From Pseudomonas reinekei (lineage in GTDB: Bacteria; Pseudomonadota; Gammaproteobacteria; Pseudomonadales; Pseudomonadaceae), in assembly GCF_001945365.1 (NCBI RefSeq), contig NZ_MSTQ01000026.1, positions 1-64,000 on the forward strand: DNA of 64,000 bases, written 5' to 3'. Position numbers and translations under genes: made by a program. This document shows positions 33,121-41,779 of this stretch, in pieces. Within the stretch, counting starts at the first letter, position 1, and each line of letters starts with the position of its first letter. A model generated the notes under the pieces. It was not told the DNA's origin. It worked only from the letters and a program-made list of their open reading frames with translations, and did no database searches.

Positions 33121-36100
33121 CTACGGCGCAGGCGCCGGCGCCGGTTCCGGCTCGTTGGTCACTCGCAACAGCCCCCACAGCCCGGCGGTATTACCGAAGG
33201 AAGCGTTGTCGCGGTACAGGTAGTCCCCCGCTATCGCATTGCTGCCCCCGGCGCTCGGGTGCATGAAGCTGAAGTGCGCCGCCGGCAACACGCTTTCCCG
33301 GGCGCCGATGTACATCGACATCGGGTTGAGCCCGAACTTCACAGAGCCCACACCTGGACTGCCCATCGGGTAACCACCCAGATCGCTCTTCTCCGACTGG
33401 AACGGGTTGACCGACCAGACGTGACCGTCGAGCTGGAAAGTCGAGCCTCGACTGCCACCGGACGGCATCAGGATGTGCGTACGGAACGGTTGCCCCGGTT
33501 TGACGTAGAACACCGGGGTTTGCGGGTCGCTGCCCACCAGGGCGTTGCTGTAGGCCATGTGCGCGTTCGGCACGTTGCCGTAGGTGCCAGGGCTGCCGGC
33601 GTGACCGAACGGCGCATCCGGGGCCAGGCCGAAGCGGAACCACATCGGTTCGATCTTGTAGTTGATGGCCATGCTGGCGTTGTCCTTCGGATCGTTCGGT
33701 ACACCGTTGCCTTCCGAGGCAATGCCTTCCACAGGCCGGCCATTGGCCCAGCGCGTATTCAAGGCGCGCTGCCAGACCATCGCGAAATCGCGGTAAGTGG
33801 CCTGGCCCGACGCGGTCACCGTGACCGAAGCGCGCTTGGCATCTTCAACCCAGGTGGATCCGATCGGCAGGACACTCATCGCACCGCCCAGGCCTTTTTG
33901 CGGTTGCTTGATCACGTCCGCCGAGGTGAAGTTCAAGCCGCCGAACTCCACCGCCGTGGCGTTGATGTTGTCGACGTTGCGCCCCAGTTGAGTAATCGGT
34001 TTGCCTTCACGCTCCAGGTGCCCGGCGTAGTACTGGTAGGTACGGGTCGGGTACGCGCCGGTGGTGCCGACGCGCGGTGGCACGGTCTGGGTCGGGTTGG
34101 CGCCGACGTTGACACCGTCCGACTTGGTGATGTCATAGGCCAGCAGTTGCGCGTGCAGACCGACGTGGCTCGAGGGCCGCAACAGGTTGTTGTTGAAGGT
34201 GGTCGAGCCCATCCCGTCGTTGCGGTCACGCTTGGCCAGGCCTTGCATGATCGCGGTCTGGGCCAGGTCCGGCATGACGCTCGGCAGACGGTTTTCCAGG
34301 GTGATGTTGATGCAGTCACCCGCCGCTGCACGCAGGATCAGCGGTTCGACAGGCACACCGGGTTTCAGCTTGCCAGTGACCGGATCGAGGTCGCCCTTGC
34401 GCACATACAGGATGGCGGTGGGGTCGTGCAGTGGGCCGCTTTGCCCGCCGATGGTGAAGGTCTCGCCATCTTCAGGGTCGGTCACCGTGACCTGCGGGAT
34501 GCTCATCGGCCGCGAGTTCAGCACCAGGGTACCGCCCGCCGGTTTCAACGGCCCGCCGACATGTTGGCCGATGCCCGCCGGGTCAGCGATGGACAGGCCC
34601 AGCGGATTGCCGAGGATGTCGTTGGCCAGGGCCGCGACCACTTCATAGTTGCGTTGCACGGTTGGCCGGGTGCCGATGCCGTTCGGGTTGGCGCCATAGC
34701 GTGGGCAGATGCCGTCGAACGCCACGGTGTTGCGCATGCCGGTCGGTTTCGGATTGCTCGGCACGGCAAACAGGTCGCTGCGTTGCGCGGTGTAGTTGCG
34801 CATCACACCCCAGATGCCGTTCCAGTAACCTTCGATGGACGCGTCCATGGTGTACAGGTAGTCACCGGTGGCCGCCGCCGCGCTGGAGATCATCGACACC
34901 GGCGCATTGAAGCCCATCTGCTCGGAGATACCGACCATCTGCGACGCGCGCCAGCCGGAGTTGGAGCTGTTGCCGAAGCCGGAACCGCTTTGCAGCCACT
35001 TCACGCCGTGCAGGGTGACGTTGTGCTCCTCTTCGTGGCCGCCGGCATGCACCCGCAGCCTTACGTTGTCACCGGTGTAGGTGCGCAGCATCGGCGTGAA
35101 CGGATCGCCCGGTTCGGCGCCGCCCTTGTTGATGTGCGGCGGGAACAGCGTGGTGCCGCCGGTTGGGCCGGTGGCCGCGGTGATCAGGTTCGGCGCCAGG
35201 TTCATCGCCGGGATCGCACGGTCGGTGCGGCTTTGCATGGCATACGCCAAGTCGCCGCCCAGGCCATCTGCCTGCATGCCGCGCTTGCCGTCCGGGCCGA
35301 CCTTGTTCGGGTCGTACACCCGCAGGGCCAGCGGTTCGTTGCGATAGTTGACGACGAACATGCCAGGGTCATCCACCGAGATCGCTTGCGGGCATGGCCG
35401 GCTTGGGCAGCCCGGCTTCACACCGCCGCGCAGCTCGACCACCGCTTCGAGCAACTCGCTGGTGTTGTCGCGTACCGGCGGGTTGATGGCGTAGCGGAAA
35501 CTGTCGGCCGTGGCCGGGAACGCCTGCGAGTTCGGCACGCCGTCGGGGCCAGCGCCCACGTACACACCGGCTTCATAGGCGTGCTGGAAGTCGCTGTATT
35601 CGAGGAAGAACTCGCGGAAGCTGTCGTTCTTGCCGTCGCCATCCAGGTCACCGGTAGAAATCACCGCTTGCCACGAGGTCGGTCCGCCGTCCTGCCGCGC
35701 GCCGTTGTACAGCGGCTCGCCGGTTTCGGCATGGAACCAGGTGGAACCGGCCGGTTCAGCCAGAACAGTGGCGTACAGGCCAATCTGTTGGTGCGTCGAT
35801 GGGCCGAGGTGGTCGTGGGTGAAGATGGTGCCCAGCCCGCGGTCGACGCCATAGGTGTTCACCACCGGATCGACGAACCAGCGCTGCATCGCCGTACGCG
35901 CCCCCACCCAGTCGGCCCGGCCATATTGACCGAAGAACGGGTGATTCTTGGCTTTCGGGCAGGCCGGTGTGCCATCGCGCGGGTCGGTACCTTCGCACTG
36001 GTTGAACTCACGAATGGCGTGGATGCGTTCTTGCACCGCACCCGGGGAAAGGACGCCGTCTTCGTAGTTCCAGCCGTTGGACGAACCATCGGCGGACACC

Positions 36101-38970
36101 AGATCCCACTTCGGCAGGTGAATATGCTGACCGATCACGTCGGTCGGCGTACGCACTTGATAGTCGTCCATCTCATAGGTGGCCGGCACCAGGTTGGTTT
36201 GCTGGTACTGCACGCAATCGAAGGTGTTCATGCGCATCACCAGAGGCTCTGGCGGACGCTGCTTGGTGATCACCGGCCAGGCGTCTTCCCACAGCGCCAG
36301 GATGCGCGCCTGCGGGAAGTGATAGCCGACCTTGTTGTACACCGCGTCGAACTGGATATTCGCCGCTTTGTAGACCCGTGGACGGTCGGCGGTGAAGGTC
36401 GAGGCGCCAATGTACGACATGCCGTCCAGACGCTCGCCACTGGCGAATTCACCGGTGCCGGCGCTGCTGGTCAGGCGTTTTTGCCGATCATCCATGCAGG
36501 GTTCGTAGTATGGCGCACCGGCCACCGGCAAGGCGCCGTTGGTGCGGAAGTTGCGCGCCACGATCTGGTTGCCGGGCAACAGGGCGAAGCTTGGGTGGTC
36601 TTTCTTCGCGTGGAAAGCCATGGCCGCCTGTTCGACTTCAGTGCCCTCTTCGGGCAGGTAAATCGGCTTGGCCCGGGTCACTGACTTGGAGAAATCCAGC
36701 GACGTGGTGACCGTTTCAGCCTCGCCACCCTCGGACACACCGCCCAGGGCATGGCGCGGCAAGCCACCGTCCCAGCCACCGGACTGATTGGGGTCGAGGT
36801 TGGCCCACAGCGCTTTGCCACTGGCTTTCAGGGCTTGCGCGGTGGCGGCATCGAGCATGTCCAGCGGTGGCGTAGGTGGGCGCTGGCCGACCGAACTTTC
36901 CATGCCGCCGATCCAGAATGGATAGCCAGGGTTTTTCAGGGTGCCATCGGCGTTGCGGTTGGCTTCGCTACGATCAACCAGCGCCAGCGAACCAATGGCT
37001 CCGGTCACAGCGCCGCCATGATGCTCGCCGTCGTCGTCGCCTTCTTCCTCATCATCGTCATCGTTGGCAGCCACCAGGGTTTCGCCGATTTTCGGCACGA
37101 CCGCGACTTTGCCGGGCATGGGCGGCATGGCTTTGCCTGGCAGCGGGACCACTGCCGGGATTGGCGTGCCGGCGACAATTTCACCATCGGGCAAGGCCCG
37201 TGCATCCACCGCCGGTTTGCCGCTGCGCAGGGCATACGGCTCGCTGTGGAAACCATCGGCGCCCTGTTGCGACACTTCGAGCTTGGTGCCTTCTTCAAAC
37301 ACATCATGCACGCGCCACATGGCCCACATGCCCTGGGCGAAGTGCGGGTAGAAGTGGCAGTGATAAATCGCGTCGCCTGCCACCCGGTTACGGTTACCCG
37401 AACCGCCGTTGGCGATTTCATAGGTGTAGCCGGCGCCCGGCCCGATGCCTTGGGCATCCACGTAGTCGGAGTTGTCGTCGTTGGGGTTGAACAGCCACTG
37501 ATGGCCGTGCAAGTGGAAGATGTGGTGCTCGTAGCCATTGTGCGTGTTGCGGAATTTGACGAAGTCACCGATGTAGCTGTGGGCGACGTTCGAAGGCTCC
37601 GACGGATACAGCGCCGTGGTCGCCTTGATCCCGACCTGGTCGGCGTTCGGCGTCTGGCCGGGGGTGATGCCTTCCAGCCCGGCGTTGGCCGGTACGTCCA
37701 CCAGCATCGCGACGTCGCCGACGGTGTGGGCACTGAGGAAGAACTCTTCATAGGCGCAGGACAGGCAGTCGTGCATCGGCCCCACGCCCAGGCGGTTGGC
37801 GAGCACCTCGGCGCCCATGCCACCGGCGCCATAGTTGATCATGAACGAGTCGCGGGTCGGCTCCAGCACGTGGGCCATCACCGGGTCTGCAAAGTAAGCG
37901 GGGAACGCTTGGGTCACGGCGGTTTCATCCTGGAACTGCGCGGAGAAATCGCGGAACGGTTCCAGCCGGTTGGGCAAGGCCGGGTTGCGTTTGCCGAGTG
38001 TTTCCAGTGGGTAGGTCGAAGCCGGGAAACTGCCGTCGGCGTTGCTGCCCATGACGATGGCATCGGCTTCGCTGGAGACGATTTCATTGCCGTCGACCAT
38101 GTTGATGATCGGCTTGCCAGCCTTGCCTTCGCGGATCCACGGCTCGCGCTGCGGGTAGCGCGCCTGGTAATCGACGATCGGTTGACCGGCCGGCGTGCGC
38201 CCGGTACTGGCCAGGCGCATCTCTTCTTCGGTGAGGGTGTTGCGGTAGCTGCGACCGCCCTTGGGCATCACCGCCACCTGGCCGAACAAACCGTTGGCGT
38301 TGTTGCCGGCCGCGCCCTCGCCACCGAAGGTCGCGCCACGGCTGCTGACCGTGAACGCACCTTCGCGCTCAGCGTACAGGGTGTACGAACGGCTGGCGCC
38401 GGGCGCGACCAGGCTGTTGGCGTTGCGGCCGGTGTAGGACGAAATGTCATCGATGCTGTTGACCGCTTGCATGCCGTTGACCTGGAAGCCGACGTGGCGG
38501 TCAGCCACTTGCTCATCGGCCTTGAACGGCTGCTGGCCACCACCGATTTCGATGCCTTCCTCCTCTTCACCCTGCTCCTCTTCGCCACCGTTGCTGTGGG
38601 AACCGGGGTTGGCCTGGTAGGCCAGCAGGTTTTGCAGGTTGACGGTCAGGCAGTCACCGGCAGCCACCCGCAAGGTCAGCGGACGTGGACGCTTGTCAGG
38701 CCGCAACGACACTTTGCCCGGCACTGCCGCGCCTCCCTGCTCCAGGGACACCTGGCGCTCATCGACTACATCTCGGCGCAGGGCGAACATCATGCCGTTG
38801 ACGTTCTGCGCACCGAGGCGGTTGAACATCAGCGGCTGGTCCAGCGCCACGACGTTGGCCACCAGGTTGCGTTCACAGCGCACAGCGGCTTCGGCGATTT
38901 CGATACCGAGCATCGAAGCGACCAGAAGCAACCAGGGCAGGATTTGTGGAGCGTGGTAAATGCCAGTCAT
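33121..38970 (-). CDS. mnxG: Giant multicopper oxidase, MnxG-type (putative Mn(II) oxidase)
   Basis: 1949 aa, exported (signal peptide ending near AEAAVR). Cupredoxin domains are repeated along the chain. Copper motifs include HHIFHLHGHQW (about 480), AIYHCHFYPHFAQGMW (about 534, type 1/3 His-Cys-His...Met), HIHLPKW (about 946), THDHLGPSTHQQ (about 1048), HEEEHNVTLHG (about 1310), SSHVGLHAQ (about 1598) and AHFSFMH (about 1895). Acidic runs, GGEEEQGEEEEG near 125 and DDDDEEEGDDDGEHHGG near 635, may bind metal. Size and architecture match P. putida MnxG, which oxidises Mn(II). ATG 38968-38970 follows GAGG with 9-nt spacing. Mn specificity is inferred. Confidence 0.85.
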   Translation of the reverse strand: MTGIYHAPQILPWLLLVASMLGIEIAEAAVRCERNLVANVVALDQPLMFNRLGAQNVNGMMFALRRDVVDERQVSLEQGGAAVPGKVSLRPDKRPRPLTLRVAAGDCLTVNLQNLLAYQANPGSHSNGGEEEQGEEEEGIEIGGGQQPFKADEQVADRHVGFQVNGMQAVNSIDDISSYTGRNANSLVAPGASRSYTLYAEREGAFTVSSRGATFGGEGAAGNNANGLFGQVAVMPKGGRSYRNTLTEEEMRLASTGRTPAGQPIVDYQARYPQREPWIREGKAGKPIINMVDGNEIVSSEADAIVMGSNADGSFPASTYPLETLGKRNPALPNRLEPFRDFSAQFQDETAVTQAFPAYFADPVMAHVLEPTRDSFMINYGAGGMGAEVLANRLGVGPMHDCLSCAYEEFFLSAHTVGDVAMLVDVPANAGLEGITPGQTPNADQVGIKATTALYPSEPSNVAHSYIGDFVKFRNTHNGYEHHIFHLHGHQWLFNPNDDNSDYVDAQGIGPGAGYTYEIANGGSGNRNRVAGDAIYHCHFYPHFAQGMWAMWRVHDVFEEGTKLEVSQQGADGFHSEPYALRSGKPAVDARALPDGEIVAGTPIPAVVPLPGKAMPPMPGKVAVVPKIGETLVAANDDDDEEEGDDDGEHHGGAVTGAIGSLALVDRSEANRNADGTLKNPGYPFWIGGMESSVGQRPPTPPLDMLDAATAQALKASGKALWANLDPNQSGGWDGGLPRHALGGVSEGGEAETVTTSLDFSKSVTRAKPIYLPEEGTEVEQAAMAFHAKKDHPSFALLPGNQIVARNFRTNGALPVAGAPYYEPCMDDRQKRLTSSAGTGEFASGERLDGMSYIGASTFTADRPRVYKAANIQFDAVYNKVGYHFPQARILALWEDAWPVITKQRPPEPLVMRMNTFDCVQYQQTNLVPATYEMDDYQVRTPTDVIGQHIHLPKWDLVSADGSSNGWNYEDGVLSPGAVQERIHAIREFNQCEGTDPRDGTPACPKAKNHPFFGQYGRADWVGARTAMQRWFVDPVVNTYGVDRGLGTIFTHDHLGPSTHQQIGLYATVLAEPAGSTWFHAETGEPLYNGARQDGGPTSWQAVISTGDLDGDGKNDSFREFFLEYSDFQHAYEAGVYVGAGPDGVPNSQAFPATADSFRYAINPPVRDNTSELLEAVVELRGGVKPGCPSRPCPQAISVDDPGMFVVNYRNEPLALRVYDPNKVGPDGKRGMQADGLGGDLAYAMQSRTDRAIPAMNLAPNLITAATGPTGGTTLFPPHINKGGAEPGDPFTPMLRTYTGDNVRLRVHAGGHEEEHNVTLHGVKWLQSGSGFGNSSNSGWRASQMVGISEQMGFNAPVSMISSAAAATGDYLYTMDASIEGYWNGIWGVMRNYTAQRSDLFAVPSNPKPTGMRNTVAFDGICPRYGANPNGIGTRPTVQRNYEVVAALANDILGNPLGLSIADPAGIGQHVGGPLKPAGGTLVLNSRPMSIPQVTVTDPEDGETFTIGGQSGPLHDPTAILYVRKGDLDPVTGKLKPGVPVEPLILRAAAGDCINITLENRLPSVMPDLAQTAIMQGLAKRDRNDGMGSTTFNNNLLRPSSHVGLHAQLLAYDITKSDGVNVGANPTQTVPPRVGTTGAYPTRTYQYYAGHLEREGKPITQLGRNVDNINATAVEFGGLNFTSADVIKQPQKGLGGAMSVLPIGSTWVEDAKRASVTVTASGQATYRDFAMVWQRALNTRWANGRPVEGIASEGNGVPNDPKDNASMAINYKIEPMWFRFGLAPDAPFGHAGSPGTYGNVPNAHMAYSNALVGSDPQTPVFYVKPGQPFRTHILMPSGGSRGSTFQLDGHVWSVNPFQSEKSDLGGYPMGSPGVGSVKFGLNPMSMYIGARESVLPAAHFSFMHPSAGGSNAIAGDYLYRDNASFGNTAGLWGLLRVTNEPEPAPAPAP

Positions 38971-39026
38971 GATCACGGGCCTCACTGTGGGTGCTCACAG
39001 GGAATATTTCTCGACAATTCCCATTG

Positions 39027-39042
39027 AGCAATCTGCATGCCA
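39027..39042 (-). promoter_or_regulatory. Sigma-54 promoter of the multicopper oxidase operon
   Basis: The minus strand reads TGGCATGCAGATTGCT, one mismatch from TGGCACG-N4-TTGCW, with exact GG-N10-GC spacing. The predicted start near 39016 gives a ~46-nt leader. Site C (39139-39156) lies about 130 bp upstream. Confidence 0.75.
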
Positions 39043-39092
39043 TAAAAAATTTGTTTGTTTTTCAATCGTTTGCGTATATCACTTCACACGTC

Positions 39093-39106
39093 GGGGGAAA
39101 TCCCCC
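39093..39106. repeat. Inverted repeat GGGGGAAATCCCCC
   Basis: A perfect 5-bp G/C dyad with a 4-nt centre, between the sigma-54 promoter and site C. Its half-sites are in the opposite order from the CCCC-N6-GGGG sites; it may be a second protein site or part of the same operator. Confidence 0.4.
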
Positions 39107-39138
39107 ACTTATTCCCCACTTTTTCGCCGGGGCCTGCA

Positions 39139-39156
39139 TGCCCCAATGTCGGGGAA
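39139..39156. promoter_or_regulatory. Candidate activator site C (CCCC-N6-GGGGAA)
   Basis: TGCCCCAATGTCGGGGAA matches site A at 15 of 18 positions. It sits upstream of the oxidase sigma-54 promoter, just past the end of the lytic transglycosylase gene, a usual position for an enhancer-binding protein. Confidence 0.6.
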
Positions 39157-39174
39157 CCCTTGCGGTGGCCTTGA

Positions 39175-39783
39175 TCACAACGGGGCATCCGCTGCCAGCC
39201 CCTGCAACCGCCGGTACTGGCGCAAGACGCTGGGCACGTAACGCTGGGTTTCGGCAAACGGCGGGATCACTCCGCCACGGCTGAGCACCGCTTGCGGTCC
39301 GGCGTTGTAGGCCGCCACGGCGAGGGCGATATCGTTGTCGAACAGGGTCATCAGGCGTTTGAGGTAGCGGGCGCCGCCCTGGATGTTGGCCTTGGGGTCG
39401 TAGACGTCCTTGACCCCCATTTCGCGGGCCGTGTCGGGCATCAACTGCATCAGCCCGCCGGCGCCCTTGGGCGATAAGGCGCTGGCGTTGTAACTCGACT
39501 CGGCCTGGATCACCGCGTGCAACAGCGCCGCCGGCAGTTGGTTGTCCGTGGCCGCCGCCGCCACCAGTTCGGCATAGGGCCGTGCGGCGATCATTTGCGG
39601 TTGCTGGTCGAGGCTGACGACCGCTGCCTCGGCCTCGCGAATCACCCGCTCGTATTGGCGACCGGGGCGGTGGACGTTGGACAGGACAAAGTTGCCCTTG
39701 GCGTCCACGGAGACGAATACATCAGCCTGAACTGCGCCGGCCAGCAGCATCAAACCGAGCATTGCTGTGGTGAGAGTCTTCAT
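39175..39783 (-). CDS. Lytic transglycosylase (SLT/GEWL family)
   Basis: 202 aa, exported (MKTLTTAMLGLMLLAGAVQA). A DUF4124-like N-terminal strand region (VFVSVDAKGNFVLSNVHRPG), then the SLT domain with catalytic Glu in AVIQAESSYNASA, GGLMQLMPDTAREMGV and AYNAGPQAVL. It cleaves peptidoglycan glycan strands with anhydro-bond formation; next to secretion genes it would open the wall for the trans-envelope machine. ATG 39781-39783. It has its own sigma-54-like promoter at 39855. Confidence 0.92.
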   Translation of the reverse strand: MKTLTTAMLGLMLLAGAVQADVFVSVDAKGNFVLSNVHRPGRQYERVIREAEAAVVSLDQQPQMIAARPYAELVAAAATDNQLPAALLHAVIQAESSYNASALSPKGAGGLMQLMPDTAREMGVKDVYDPKANIQGGARYLKRLMTLFDNDIALAVAAYNAGPQAVLSRGGVIPPFAETQRYVPSVLRQYRRLQGLAADAPL

Positions 39784-39804
39784 TGCTGTGTCTCCCCTGC
39801 CCGG

Positions 39805-39840
39805 CCCCGAAAAATGGGGGTAATGCCCCAATGGCCGGTC
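39805..39840. promoter_or_regulatory. Degenerate copies of the CCCC/GGGG dyad
   Basis: CCCC-N7-GGGGG spans 39805-39820, and TGCCCCAATG (39824-39833), identical to the left ten bases of site C, follows at once. They lie between the lytic transglycosylase and major pseudopilin genes and may serve either direction. Confidence 0.35.
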
Positions 39841-39854
39841 GTTTATCAGCCATA

Positions 39855-39870
39855 CGCAAGCACTGTGCCG
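39855..39870 (-). promoter_or_regulatory. Sigma-54-like promoter of the lytic transglycosylase gene
   Basis: The minus strand reads CGGCACAGTGCTTGCG: GGCAC and TTGC match consensus with exact GG-N10-GC spacing. The predicted start near 39844 leaves a ~60-nt leader before ATG 39783. Confidence 0.6.
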
Positions 39871-39988
39871 AAAGCGCGAGAGGCCGTATTACGGGGGTTA
39901 CAGAAGCAAGCCAGTCCTAATGCAGACCCTTGCATGGCAATTGCATAAGCCCTTGTTGCGACCCTTCTGCCGACTGTGTGAGGTCATC

Positions 39989-40426
39989 ATGAAACAGCGT
40001 TCGCGTGTCTGGTCCCCGCGTATTCAACGCGGGTTCACCTTGCTTGAACTGTTGGTGGTGCTGGTGGTGCTCGGGCTGTTGGCCGGCATCGTCGCGCCGA
40101 AATATTTCGCTCAATTGGGACGTTCCGAAGTGAAAGTCGCCAAGGCGCAAATAGAAGGCCTGGCCAAAGCCCTCGATCTCTATCGCCTGGAGGTCGGCCA
40201 TTACCCGTCGACCGAACAGGGCTTGCAGGCACTGGTCACCGCCCCCAGCGACGAAACCCGCTGGACCGGCCCGTACCTGCAGAAGAAGTTGCCGCAAGAC
40301 CCGTGGGGCCGTAACTACGCGTACCGCTATCCCGGCGAAAACGGCGAGTACGACCTGTTGTCGATGGGCAAGGATGGCCAGCCAGGCGGCGAAGGCGAAA
40401 ACGCCGAAGTCACCAGTTGGCAATGA
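39989..40426 (+). CDS. gspG: Major pseudopilin, GspG-type
   Basis: 145 aa. Leader of 15 residues ends in IQRG, followed by FTLLELLVVLVVLGLLAGIVAPKYF with Glu5. The globular domain has the GspG marks: long helix, YPSTEQGLQALVTAP, LPQDPWGRNYAYRYPG and a C-terminal GENAEVTSW calcium-loop region. ATG 39989 has GAGG 5 nt upstream. It would form the shaft of the pseudopilus whose minor subunits are encoded at 19-20.4 kb. It overlaps gspF by 4 nt. Confidence 0.92.
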   Translation: MKQRSRVWSPRIQRGFTLLELLVVLVVLGLLAGIVAPKYFAQLGRSEVKVAKAQIEGLAKALDLYRLEVGHYPSTEQGLQALVTAPSDETRWTGPYLQKKLPQDPWGRNYAYRYPGENGEYDLLSMGKDGQPGGEGENAEVTSWQ

Positions 40427-41628
40427 CGGACATGGCGACCATGCGTTTTCACCTCAAAGCGGTTGGCAAGGCCGGTGTGGTTTCAATGACCGTTGAAGCC
40501 CCCGGGCATAGCGAAGCCCGGCGCATCGCCGAAGACCAGGGCCTGCGGGTAGTCAGCCTGCACGCCGAGCGACACTGGCGGGCATTGCGCCTCAAGCAGC
40601 GTGAAACCTTCAACCTGGTGTTGTTCAGCCAGGAACTGACCACGCTGCTCAATGCCGGCCTGCCGCTGATCGACGCGCTGGAAAGCCTGGCGGAAAAAGA
40701 ATCGGCGCCGCAGGCCCGTAAAACCCTGAGCGAATTGGTGCGCCTGTTGTATGAGGGCAAATCGTTCTCCCAGGCTTTGGGCCAGTTGTCGTCGGTGTTC
40801 CCTGCGCTGTATGTGGCGCTGGTGCAGTCCAGCGAGAAAACCGGCGCGGTGGGTGAAGCATTGGGCCGCTATGTCAGCTATCGCCAACGCATGGACGAGG
40901 TTCGCCAGAAGATCATCAGCGCCTCGATCTACCCGATGCTGTTGTTGGTGGTGGGCGGTGGCGTGGTGTTGTTCCTGATGGGGTATGTGGTGCCGCGCTT
41001 CAGCCTGGTGTTCGAAGGGCTGGGGTCGAACCTGCCGTGGTTGTCGCAGATCCTCATGACCAGCGGCATGTTCCTGCACGCGCACCAGGGCGAATTCTTC
41101 GGTGCGTTCATGGCCTTCATCGTTGCGATTGCCCTGCTCCAGCGCCAGCCGTCGTTTCGCCGTGGCCTGGATCGCCTGATCGAAAAACTCCCGGCGGTGC
41201 ACCAGCGCATCTTCATGTATGAGCTGGCGCGTTTCTACCGCTCACTGGGGATTCTGCTGCAGGGCGGCATTCCCCTCGTCACCGCCATGGGCATGGTGCG
41301 CAACCTGCTCACCGTCGCCTCGCGATCGCGTCTGGACCAGGCGTGCGAGCGGGTGCGCGAAGGCCAATCATTGTCGGCGGCGCTGGAACTCAATCACCTG
41401 GTGACCCCGGTATCCCTGCGTCTGCTGCGCGCCGGCGAACAGTCCGGCAACCTCGGACAGATGATGGAGCGCAGCGCCGACTTCTACGACGAAGAAATCA
41501 GTCGCTGGATCGAATGGTTCGTACGGCTGTTCGAACCGCTGCTCATGACGTTCATCGGTTTGTTGATCGGGGTGATCGTGATTCTGATGTACATCCCGAT
41601 TTTCGAACTGGCCTCCAGCATTCATTAA
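40423..41628 (+). CDS. gspF: GspF/PilC-type inner-membrane platform protein
   Basis: 401 aa. Two GspF domains (FSQELTTLLNAGLPLIDALE...; MYELARFYRSLGILLQGGIPLVTA...) and three membrane helices (YPMLLLVVGGGVVLFLMGYVVPRF, FGAFMAFIVAIALL, LLMTFIGLLIGVIVILMYIPIFEL). The platform couples the ATPase to subunit insertion. ATG 40423 overlaps the gspG stop (ATGA); ATGs at 40432 and 40441 are alternatives. It supplies the platform missing from the minus-strand operon. Confidence 0.93.
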   Translation: MTDMATMRFHLKAVGKAGVVSMTVEAPGHSEARRIAEDQGLRVVSLHAERHWRALRLKQRETFNLVLFSQELTTLLNAGLPLIDALESLAEKESAPQARKTLSELVRLLYEGKSFSQALGQLSSVFPALYVALVQSSEKTGAVGEALGRYVSYRQRMDEVRQKIISASIYPMLLLVVGGGVVLFLMGYVVPRFSLVFEGLGSNLPWLSQILMTSGMFLHAHQGEFFGAFMAFIVAIALLQRQPSFRRGLDRLIEKLPAVHQRIFMYELARFYRSLGILLQGGIPLVTAMGMVRNLLTVASRSRLDQACERVREGQSLSAALELNHLVTPVSLRLLRAGEQSGNLGQMMERSADFYDEEISRWIEWFVRLFEPLLMTFIGLLIGVIVILMYIPIFELASSIH

Positions 41629-41779
41629 GCCCTCTGGAACGGGGTCCGGCGACCTCTTGCGGCGTTTGCCGACGGACTGACTGAATAAATCGCCGCCGTG
41701 GCGTGTTCGCCTTCTGAATATGGCAGCACGTTGCAATGTTCATCCACGTTCCAATCTGAACAAGAAGACGGAGAACGAC

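Noticed and set aside
33103..36684. 1193-codon open frame on the plus strand opposite the oxidase gene
   Set aside because: It is the antisense shadow of a high-G+C gene; composition is Arg/Val/His-rich with no domains, and the minus-strand frame has clear copper motifs.
36751..39027. 758-codon plus-strand frame opposite the oxidase N-terminus
   Set aside because: Antisense shadow; no ribosome site or recognisable domain.
39836..39851. GG-N10-GC (CGGTCGTTTATCAGCC) as a promoter for gspG
   Set aside because: Spacing fits but only the GG and GC match the consensus; too weak to claim.
41721..41735. TGGCAGCACGTTGCA as a sigma-54 promoter of the Gly/His-rich protein gene
   Set aside because: Spacing between GG and GC is 9, one base short of the strict N10, so it should not be recognised.
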